Shown here: positions 1 to 9,400 of the stretch, one piece after another
How the letters are laid out: each line of letters starts with the position of its first letter
How positions within the stretch are numbered: the stretch's first letter is position 1
Source: an uncultured Saprospiraceae bacterium
GTDB lineage: Bacteria; Bacteroidota; Bacteroidia; Chitinophagales; Saprospiraceae
Direction of reading: 5' to 3'
Length of the DNA stretch: 64,000 nucleotides
Assembly: GCA_943788055.1 (NCBI GenBank)
Contig: CALSOU010000008.1
Location: 1-64,000 of the forward strand
The notes under the pieces: generated by a model
What the model was told of the DNA's origin: nothing
The model's database searches: none
Seen by the model: only the letters and a program-made list of their open reading frames with translations
Program-made: the position numbers and the translations under genes

Positions 1-808
1 CAGGAATAACAGAGTGCTTCGATCTTCTTGCTCCGTCATGGCAATATTGACATTCGATTTTATTTAATCCAGCATGAGTTTCGTGAGAAAACTTAATAGG
101 CTGCTCGGGTGCATAACCTTGTTGACGACCTAGAGAAACTGCATTATTAACTGTTGTATATCCTCCAAGTAGCACAAACGCAAAAAGTACGAATCCAATC
201 AACCCCTTACTCGTAAGAATATCCAGAATTGATTTTCGTTCGACAATCGCATCAGGGTTCTCTTTCTTGGTAGCTATAACATTTAGGTTACCAATTACTC
301 TTGCCAAAACTAAAGCAAGAATTGCAAGAAGTCCAAGCAATCCAACGTACAACCAAGGGCTAGTTGCTTCTTCTTCCTCTTCATCTTCGGCTACTACAAC
401 TACACCAGCTTTCACACCATAAGTACCATTGGCTACACCATTGATGTATTCTAAAAGTGATCCTATATCGTCATCTGTTAGGTTAGGATATGCAGTCATG
501 ATGACACCATTGTAAGTCTCCCACAATTCTGTAGCTCGTGGATGACCAGATGCGATCAAAGCTTGTGAATTTCTAATCCATGCATATAAATCAGATTCTG
601 GATAATCAGCCCAACGCTCCTGAACTCCCGCGAGTGCTGGACCAGTCATATTCTTTTGCATGCCCTTATCGTGGCAAGATGCACAATAATTACGGAACAA
701 GGTTTTTCCTGCGTCAGCAGAAACCTGTGCCATCGAAGTGGTTCCATATGCCATGAGAAATACTAAGAGTAGTGATTTCCCGAATGAAGCTAAATTTCTT
801 ATTATCAT
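1..808 (-). CDS. Partial c-type cytochrome, alternative complex III ActA-like (quinol:cytochrome c oxidoreductase) N-terminal part; runs off the window edge
   Basis: Manual translation from ATG at 808: signal peptide MIIRNLASFGKSLLLVFLMAYGTTSMAQ, heme motif CASCH, one TM segment, then KFSHETHAGLNKIECQYCHDGARRSKHS. Absent from the ORF track because it has no stop inside the window. Confidence 0.8.
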   Translation of the reverse strand, partial: MIIRNLASFGKSLLLVFLMAYGTTSMAQVSADAGKTLFRNYCASCHDKGMQKNMTGPALAGVQERWADYPESDLYAWIRNSQALIASGHPRATELWETYNGVIMTAYPNLTDDDIGSLLEYINGVANGTYGVKAGVVVVAEDEEEEEATSPWLYVGLLGLLAILALVLARVIGNLNVIATKKENPDAIVERKSILDILTSKGLIGFVLFAFVLLGGYTTVNNAVSLGRQQGYAPEQPIKFSHETHAGLNKIECQYCHDGARRSKHSVIP

Positions 809-990
809 CGTGTTTGTATGAACTTTAAATTAAGTGTGTTTTTCGTGATCAAAATTTTTCAAATTTACTTTACCATGACAAAACACAACATTGCCGCAAA
901 AATAAGTCCCTACCTAAGTTTGCACAATTATTTTCTCTGCCTTTAATTTTATTTAGACAACGTCTAAATAAAATGACTAAATAAACAGCC

Positions 991-1787
991 TCACACAGAA
1001 ACTTTTGCCTTGATGTGAGGATGTGGGTTATAATCAATTAATGTAAAATCGTCATATGTAAAATCCAGTATATTTTGTATTTCTGGATTGATATTCATTG
1101 TCGGGAGCGGTCTTAGATCTCTACTGAGCTGTAATTTCGTTTGCTCAAGATGATCTTTATAAATATGTGCATCACCGAATGTATGGACAAACTCTCCCAC
1201 TTCTAAGTTACACACTTGTGCGATCATCATAGTAAAAAGAGCATAGGAGGCAATATTAAATGGAACTCCTAAAAAACAATCTGCCGATCTCTGAAAAAGT
1301 TGACACGAAAGTTTACCATCCGCGACGTAAAACTGAAACATACAATGACAAGGTGTTAAAGCCATCTTATCAAGTTCACCTACATTCCAAGCATTAATGA
1401 TCATGCGTCCTCGAATCAGGATTCTCTTTTAGTGTATTAATGACCTTCATCAACTGATCTACAGTTTTTACCGTCAGCTCCTTGCCAACTTCGCCACTGC
1501 TTGCCGTATACCGGACCAAGATCACCATTTTCATCTGCCCACTCGTTCCATATTCTGACACCGTTTTCTTGTAGATATTTGACATTAGTATCGCCCTTTA
1601 TAAACCATAAGAGCTCATAAATGATCGATTTTAAGTGAAGTTTCTTAGTTGTGACCATCGGAAAACCTTTAGAAAGGTCAAAACGCATTTGATATCCAAA
1701 GGTGCTAATTGTGCCTGTGCCAGTACGATCTGATTTCTCGACACCATTATCGAGTACGTGCTGCAGTAGGGATAGATATTGACGCAT
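991..1787 (-). pseudogene. thyA: Thymidylate synthase split over three frames by two single-base frameshifts
   Basis: ORFs 1437-1847 ([51 protein letters not shown]), 1394-1585 ([19 protein letters not shown]) and 991-1404 ([27 protein letters not shown]) are consecutive ThyA segments in different frames. Confidence 0.85.
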
Positions 1788-2582
1788 AAGTGGTAGAAGC
1801 GTGAGTTCGGTTAGCTGCAAAATTAATAACATTTCTAGCCAAAGCAAATGGATAATAAAATAAAATATGATATTTTTTAATGTGTTTATGAAGTCTCTTA
1901 GAACATCTTTGTAATTAGAGATTTACATGTTAAGCTAATTGAATATATGAAATTGCATCTTCTCTTCGTCGGATGCAAATCCAAATAAAAAGTACTCTAA
2001 TAAACTAAATGGAGAGAGGTTGCACTACTTGTCATGAAATGATAAGCTTAGAATTGATTCGCCTTTCGGGCTCAAAGCCCTTAATAATCAATAGTAGGAA
2101 AAGCTACAATTCATTGAATTCCATTAATAAGCGCTTTCTCAAAAGTTAAATTAATTTCAAATCAAATTATCAAAAGTTAAGTTGGATCGAGCGTAAGTCT
2201 GATTCTTTACGAAAAAACAAGGACATAGAATATAAGGAGATAGAAATTGGTACAAAGTTAAAAACGCACTATTAGGATTCACATGGGTAAGTTACTCGGA
2301 AATAGAGCATATTTCTATCTGATATCTTTTCCTGAATATTCGAATTATAAAAAAGTAGTACTGCACATTTAACCAAATTAGATGTCACACATCTCTTTAA
2401 ATGCAAAAGTCTCATAAAGAAAGAGGATTGATTACTCGATATTCTGGACAAATTACTAAATCAGTTTTTTGAATGTCAAAAATTAATAATACCTTTCCGA
2501 GCTGTAAGTAAAAAGTGTTTCACCTTATAGGCGAAATAAAGTACTTGCGAACTTAGACGAAAACAAATCAAACAAACGACAT

Positions 2583-4160
2583 ATGAATTTGAAGATGCGC
2601 AGAGTAATGACATTATTGACCCTTCTGGTCATTCCTTTTTTAAGCTATGCAAAAGGTATTGATGAAACGATTAATGAATCATTCAAGCCAATCGCAGATG
2701 CGTGGGGAGGTATAATATTTTATCCAATTACGATTGCTGGCCTTGATGTACCACTGGTAGTAATAATGCTCCTAGGAGCTGCAGGATTCTTCACAGTAGC
2801 GTTTAAGTTTGTTAACATTAAAAATTTTAGTACCGCAATCAATATTGTAAGAGGGAAATATGATGACCTAGACAAGCATGGAAAAGTGGAAAAGGCAATG
2901 GTCAATACACTAGATGGAGACATTCTAGACACAATTAAGATTGAGAGTGATGGTGAAGTAACACATTTTCAAGCACTCACAGCAGCCTTGTCAGGGACGG
3001 TAGGATTAGGTAATATAGCAGGTGTTGCTGTCGCAATATCCCTAGGTGGGCCCGGTGCTACTTTTTGGATGATTATAGCTGGCTTACTTGGAATGTCGTC
3101 AAAATTTGTTGAATGTACGCTCGGTGTGAAATATCGTGACGTAGGAGAAGATGGAACTGTCTATGGAGGTCCGATGTACTACTTGAGCAAAGGTCTAAAA
3201 GAAATGAAGGCAGGTACACTTGGTAAAATACTTGCAGGAATTTTTGCTGTGATGTGTGTTGGAGGATCTCTTGGGGGAGGAAACATGTTTCAAGCAAATC
3301 AAGCTGCCGCGCAATTCAATTCAATGTTGGGAATTACGCACCCATCTGCAGGAGCAATATTTGGTTTGATCCTTGCTGTTTTGGTTGCACTTGTAATCAT
3401 TGGAGGAATTAAGCGAATCGGTTCAGTTACGGAAAAAGTTGTTCCTTTTATGGTAGTATTATATGTTTTAGCAGCAATAATTGTTTTGATTATGCATGCG
3501 GGTGACATACCTGGTGCATTTGGGCAAATCTTCTCTGGAGCTTTTTCTCCTGAAGGAATGAAAGGTGGACTTGTGGGTGTACTTATTGTAGGGTTCCAGC
3601 GAGCAGCATTTTCAAATGAAGCTGGAGTTGGATCAGCAGCGATTGCTCACTCAGCCGTAAAAACAAATTTTGCAGCATCAGAAGGCCTTGTAGCACTTTT
3701 AGAACCATTTATTGACACAGTAATAGTATGTACAATGACTGCTTTAGTGATCATAATTACCAACGGTGATGGTTCAATAATGGAATATGGTGTCAAATCT
3801 CCTGATGGTGTTGTTGCAACTTCAGCAGCATTTGGGTCAGTTCTTTCATTCTTTCCTTATATTCTTACCATAGCGGTAGTACTTTTTGCCTTTTCAACTA
3901 TGCTCTCATGGTCATATTATGGGTTACAGAGTTGGATGTTCCTTTTTGGAAAGAATAAAGCTGCAGATATTTCGTATAAAATAATGTTTTGCCTCTTTAT
4001 TATCGTTGGAGCAGCAATTAGCTTAGGACCAGTAATTGACTTTTCGGATGCGATGATCTTTGCAATGGCTATTCCTAATATCATCGGATGTTTCATACTC
4101 TTTCCAAAAGTTCGTGAAGAGTTGAACAAATACCTAGCTGCCATAAGGGCAAACAAATAA
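2583..4160 (+). CDS. Alanine/glycine:cation symporter (AGCS family)
   Basis: 525 aa, multi-TM, motifs ALSGTVGLGNIAGVAVAISLGGPGATFWM and FSNEAGVGSAAIAHSA. Confidence 0.92.
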   Translation: MNLKMRRVMTLLTLLVIPFLSYAKGIDETINESFKPIADAWGGIIFYPITIAGLDVPLVVIMLLGAAGFFTVAFKFVNIKNFSTAINIVRGKYDDLDKHGKVEKAMVNTLDGDILDTIKIESDGEVTHFQALTAALSGTVGLGNIAGVAVAISLGGPGATFWMIIAGLLGMSSKFVECTLGVKYRDVGEDGTVYGGPMYYLSKGLKEMKAGTLGKILAGIFAVMCVGGSLGGGNMFQANQAAAQFNSMLGITHPSAGAIFGLILAVLVALVIIGGIKRIGSVTEKVVPFMVVLYVLAAIIVLIMHAGDIPGAFGQIFSGAFSPEGMKGGLVGVLIVGFQRAAFSNEAGVGSAAIAHSAVKTNFAASEGLVALLEPFIDTVIVCTMTALVIIITNGDGSIMEYGVKSPDGVVATSAAFGSVLSFFPYILTIAVVLFAFSTMLSWSYYGLQSWMFLFGKNKAADISYKIMFCLFIIVGAAISLGPVIDFSDAMIFAMAIPNIIGCFILFPKVREELNKYLAAIRANK

Positions 4161-4259
4161 AATTATTCAAACTCATATAAAAGCACCTTAATATTTCAAG
4201 ACGATAGAATCGTCTGAAAATTGAGGTACTTTGTTTTCTATATCTACTTATAAACTTGC

Positions 4260-4742
4260 ATGGATACTTCTCCCATCATTTTACAATTAGGATCTAACTT
4301 AGGAAATCGAGGTTCCAACTTAGCAAGAGCGAGGGGCGAAATATCTAAGAGGTGCAGTATAAAGAAAGTAAGCTCGATATTTGAAACTGAAGCGTGGGGT
4401 AATCAAGATCAATCAAATTTTCACAACCAATTAATTGAAATTGAAACCAAATTAAACCCATTTGCACTACTTAGACTGTGCCTAGAGAGTGAATCACAAC
4501 TGGGGAGAAAAAGAGAAAGGAAATGGGAGCCGAGAATAATTGATATTGACATTATTCTTTATCGTAATATGATTATCTTTAGCCCTGAATTGGAAATTCC
4601 TCATTCTTTATTTCGAGAGCGGCGTTTTGTTTTAGAACCGCTTGCAGAATCTTGGGGAACTGCAGTTGACCCGATTAGCAACTTAGACAGTTCGCAATTA
4701 TTGGATCAATGCGCAGACAATAGTAAAGTCTTACGCATATAA
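4260..4742 (+). CDS. folK: 2-amino-4-hydroxy-6-hydroxymethyldihydropteridine diphosphokinase
   Basis: LQLGSNLGNRGSNLARA, WGNQDQSNFHNQ, PRIIDIDIILY, IPHSLFRERRFVLEPLAE. Confidence 0.9.
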   Translation: MDTSPIILQLGSNLGNRGSNLARARGEISKRCSIKKVSSIFETEAWGNQDQSNFHNQLIEIETKLNPFALLRLCLESESQLGRKRERKWEPRIIDIDIILYRNMIIFSPELEIPHSLFRERRFVLEPLAESWGTAVDPISNLDSSQLLDQCADNSKVLRI

Positions 4743-4745
4743 CTC

Positions 4746-5396
4746 ATGTCAGGAAAAATACCATATAATTATATTGTCATTGAAGGGAACATAGGATCCG
4801 GAAAGACTACTTTTTGTGAAATGATGCAAAAAGAACATAATTGTAGTTTAATTCTTGAAGAGTTTGACGACAATCCATTTCTTCCGATGTTCTACGAAAA
4901 TCCGGAAAAATTTGCATTCACTGTGGAGTTATTTTTTATGACTGAACGTCATAAGCAAATGAGCGGAATTTTGTCAATGCGTAATATGTTTGACGATTTT
5001 GTTCTAGGTGATTACTTCTTTTTGAAAACTCTACTTTTTGCGCGAAAAAACTTAAATGAAGAAGAGTATCGAATCTTTCAGAAGATATTTAAGGTGCTGG
5101 ATTCAAATTTCCCTCAGCCTGATTTAGTTGTATATTTCCACAGAGACGTTGATGTATTAAAGGAGAACATAGAGAAGCGCGGGCGGTCGTACGAAATGAA
5201 TATTTCTAAAGAGTATTTGAAAACTGTACAAGATTCTTACTTTGAGTATTTTCGAAATGTTCTGTCCTACCCTGTTTTGATTTTAGATTTGAAGGACATA
5301 AATTTTGTAGAAAATAAGAAGTACTTTGACTTTATACAGTCCTTATTATGTCAAAAATTTCGTCCGGGCGTACATCGAATATCATTAAATGTCTAG
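4746..5396 (+). CDS. Deoxynucleoside kinase family protein
   Basis: P-loop IEGNIGSGKTTF; FVLGDYFFLKTLLFA; LVVYFHRDVDVLKENIEKRGRSYE. Confidence 0.88.
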   Translation: MSGKIPYNYIVIEGNIGSGKTTFCEMMQKEHNCSLILEEFDDNPFLPMFYENPEKFAFTVELFFMTERHKQMSGILSMRNMFDDFVLGDYFFLKTLLFARKNLNEEEYRIFQKIFKVLDSNFPQPDLVVYFHRDVDVLKENIEKRGRSYEMNISKEYLKTVQDSYFEYFRNVLSYPVLILDLKDINFVENKKYFDFIQSLLCQKFRPGVHRISLNV

Positions 5397-5416
5397 TGTT
5401 ATCAAGAATTTAGTTC

Positions 5417-6460
5417 CTAGAATTTTGGACAGGTAATGGGTGATCTGTATTTGGTATTCCGATTAATATACTGAAACGACAATTCAATCGAACCTCTTCG
5501 TGAATTAGCTTGAACAAGTGAAGACGTAGTCACATCATATGAAAGACCAAATAATATAGATTCGTATTCAAAAGTTGTTCCAAATACAATAGACTCCACG
5601 AATTCTTCACCAGCTACGAAACGAGACCAAACACCCGCTCGAAGTGCAATTTCTTTCCAATCCTTGTGTTTATATCTCGCAGTATATCCAGGCATAAACA
5701 TTCTGCTAGATCCTTGAAAATACGTGGCAAAATTAATCATAGAACTCAATTCACGATTATGTGGCAGCTCGGTTCCCGCATGAAATACGTAGAGTCTCTT
5801 CAGCCTAAAGTCACCAAATTCTGTTACCGAAACCCTTGGTTGATTGAGATGGTTGGCTGAAAATCCCGCATAGAAATTATGTCTATCTTTTATTACACCA
5901 TAGTAAAGCAATCCCATACCGAAATCACCGAAAAGAGGCGTACTACCGTTGCCCAAAAGTTCTTCATTTGATGCGGCACCAAAATCTATTGTTCCAGACG
6001 ACTTATTGAATTGGTTACCAAACCACAAATCAGCCAAACTTAAACGATTCTGACCAAAACCTAAACGCAGAGCTCCAACTAGAAAGTGATCAACTGGAGA
6101 ATATGCATTTGTACCAATCTGTTTTATACAGCCTATATTGAAATGTCCATTTTGCTGCAGATAATTACTATTTCCAGCCTGATCTCTAGTAAAGTCTATT
6201 CCATACGTCAAAAAGTCATTTCTTTTGATATGGACTTTACCATCAAATTGTGCTGATAAGGTTCTATAGGAATTATTTCTATGAATTGACGCCCACTGAT
6301 CTCGATAATTCAGCGTCAATCGATTTTGTCCGTCATAGACACCAATTAGAGCAGGATTAAGAATTGCATTTGAGTTATAGAACTGCGAATACGCAGCATC
6401 TTGAGCAAACAATCCAATTTGCACAAATAAACTCAAAATAAATATCAAACATAATCTCAT
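5417..6460 (-). CDS. PorP/SprF family type IX secretion system membrane protein
   Basis: AQDAAYSQFYNSNAILNPALIGVYDGQNRLTLNYRDQWASI is the classic PorP/SprF N-terminus; located just downstream of the SprB-like gene. Confidence 0.92.
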   Translation of the reverse strand: MRLCLIFILSLFVQIGLFAQDAAYSQFYNSNAILNPALIGVYDGQNRLTLNYRDQWASIHRNNSYRTLSAQFDGKVHIKRNDFLTYGIDFTRDQAGNSNYLQQNGHFNIGCIKQIGTNAYSPVDHFLVGALRLGFGQNRLSLADLWFGNQFNKSSGTIDFGAASNEELLGNGSTPLFGDFGMGLLYYGVIKDRHNFYAGFSANHLNQPRVSVTEFGDFRLKRLYVFHAGTELPHNRELSSMINFATYFQGSSRMFMPGYTARYKHKDWKEIALRAGVWSRFVAGEEFVESIVFGTTFEYESILFGLSYDVTTSSLVQANSRRGSIELSFQYINRNTKYRSPITCPKF

Positions 6461-6464
6461 AGTC

Positions 6465-9400
6465 TTATCTGATTAATGTTGTATTACCTGAATAAACTTC
6501 GGCAAAACCATTTGTTAATTCTGCCTTTACATACCAAGTATATACTCCTGGAGGCATTTCTTGATCTCGGAATGTTCCATTCCACCCTAGGTCATCATCA
6601 TTTACTAAGAAATCCTCATTACTATACATCAATTCTCCCCACCTATCGTAGACTTTGAATTCAATGATTTTTACATTTTCACGTCCATAAACTGTCAGGA
6701 TATCATTATTGAAATCACCATTTGGTGTAAACCCAGTTGGAACACGCACGGCATCATCATTAGTAATGTATATATTTATAAAATCTTCCACTAAACATCC
6801 TCTACCGTCGGTAACGACAAGTTGGAAACTAGCCTGCTTAATTGCCTCATAAAATGGATTTAGACAATCATCACAAGATAAGAGGTCTTTGTCGGGAGAC
6901 TTCCACTCAAAACTCAGTGGGTTTTGAAAGTTGGATAGAAGCGGATCAAACTGAAAGTTTTCACCATAGGACAAATATATATCTGGGCCTAGTTCTAATT
7001 CCAGTGCTACTGGGCTAAAAATATCAATATTTTCAATCGAATCTATACAACCATTGGCATCTTTCACATAGAGGGTATATGTGCCCTCCGACAAGCCAAT
7101 CTGCTCGACTGAGCCATTGTATAGGAAATTATCTAAACTATATATATAATTACCGGAACCACCAGAAGCATTTACAATGATACTTCCATCTTGTCCATCG
7201 GCACAGGTAATATTATTCACAGAAGCATCGATCGAAATCGGTGACAAAGGCTGAGCTACTTCAACCGAATCCACAATCTCACAATCATTTGCATCTGAAA
7301 CAGTTACGTAATATAGACCTTCGTCAAGATTTTCTATCACGTCATCAGAGTCACCAGTCGACCAATTGTATGTGTAAGGCAATGTACCGCCATTTGCAAT
7401 CAGTTCAACCTCTCCGTCTTCTTCACCAAAACACAGAACTTCAAATATTCGATAATTCAATGAAATTGGAAATGGATCTTGTATGGAAAATTCTTCAACA
7501 CCAGTACAGCCATTTGTATCAGTAATTGTTACAAGGTATGTCCCAGCTCGTAGATTACTTGCCTCTGGGCCAGTTTGGAAGTTCGTTTTTTGCCCCCATT
7601 GATAACTGTATGGGCTATTTCCTCCAATTCCATTAATCTGGATACTGCCATCATCACCTTGTGCACAATTGATAGAATCAATTACACTAAGTTCAGCTTC
7701 TACTTCTTCAGGTGTATCAATTATGACTGACTGCCTTGCCGTACAGCCAAGTTGATCAGTTACAACTACAAGATAATCTGCACCACCTTTAAGGTTAAGT
7801 GCTTCTTGTGTAGTTTGTAATGGGAATGAATTCCAAAGATATTCATAGTCATTTGGATCTTGGACAACACCATTTACTGTTATTAACTCTACACGAGCTG
7901 AACCATCAAATGACTCAAAACAGAGGGATGTACTCTGACTAGTTTCTATTTCAATTTGAGGACGCTCTATAATCTCGACAGAATCCACCACGAAACAATT
8001 CGAACCATCCACAATTGTAACGTAGTACCATCCGGGTGAAAGCCCATTTATATTAGTAAATTTACTATCGTTACTCCATGTAATATCATACGGTAAAGTA
8101 CCTCCAAAAGGTTGAACTGAAGCTACACCATTTTTTGCCTCAAAACAAACCTCATCATCAGGTGATATGCCAGCCTGAATTCCTTGAAAAGGCTCTATTA
8201 TTTCATATTGTTTCTGAACAGTACAACCAATATCATCTATCAATATTAGCGTATAAACTCCTGCTAAAACATTAATTAAATCTTCTTCATCTGAGGTAAA
8301 TCCGTTTGGACCAATCCAATTGTAAGTGTAGGGTTCAGCACCGCCTGTTACTGTAATCTGCAAAATACCGTCGGCCTCTCCTTTACAAGCAATATTAAAA
8401 ACATCCGTTCCAATAATAATCTGCTCGGGCTCGTCAAGTGTCAAACTATCTACCTTAATGCATCCATTTGCATCGGTTATCTCGATAAAATACTGCCCTG
8501 AATTAATGTCAAAAATATCTTCACTATTTGAGGTGAAGTTGTTTGGACCTGTCCATGAGAAGGTATAAGGCTCTACACCCATGGAAACGGTAATATCGAT
8601 TGAGGCATCATTTGTATTAAAGCACGACTCGAAAACAGCTAAATAATCAATTACTAATTCAACTGGTTCGATAAGCGTAATACATGAGTCAAGTACACAC
8701 CCTTCAGAGTCTTCAAAACTAAAGCAATGAATTCCAGCTGGCAAATCGCTCACTGGTGAAGTGACCACATCATTATTGAGATCAGTGACAGTAATTGCAC
8801 CAGTGCCTCCAGTAACCATCCAACTCACTTCACCATCAGTTAAACCAAAACAACTAACATCTGAATTATCAAAGATTACTTCAATCGCTTCAGGAGCAAG
8901 AATCTCGACACTATCGATGGCTTCACAATTCATATTATCGGTAACTGTCACATAATGCCACCCTGCCGTTAAGTCTAGGACGGGATTATCTGATGATCCA
9001 GTATCCCAGAGTATATCGAATGGCGGATTTCCACCTTGAATGGTGACTTCTGCTTCGCCATCAAGGCTATTAAAACAAGAAATACTAGACCCAGTCACAT
9101 TTGTGACTATCTGTCCTGGCTCTCCAATAATAACTTCCTCGGTCGTACTACAATTATTAATATCTTCTACAGTAACAATATATGTTCCTGCAGCTAGATC
9201 GTTGGCTTGTTGAGTTAATTGATTTAGAGGATCTCCCCAATTATAAAAATATGGACTCGTTCCGCCACCAGGGTTAATAATCCCAATACCAGTACTTGTT
9301 CCAAAACAACTTGCATCCATACTCAAATGATCAGCTGTTAATTCTGGTGGATTATCAAAATCAATTGATTCAACTAGTTCGCATCCATTGGCATCAGTAA

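Noticed and set aside
1850-2582. A degraded gene in the 730-bp gap between thyA and the AGCS symporter
   Set aside because: I could not obtain a convincing family-like translation in any frame by eye; treated as non-coding.
2720-4156. Several minus-strand ORFs antisense to the AGCS symporter
   Set aside because: Low-complexity translations with no family features, fully inside a strongly supported gene.
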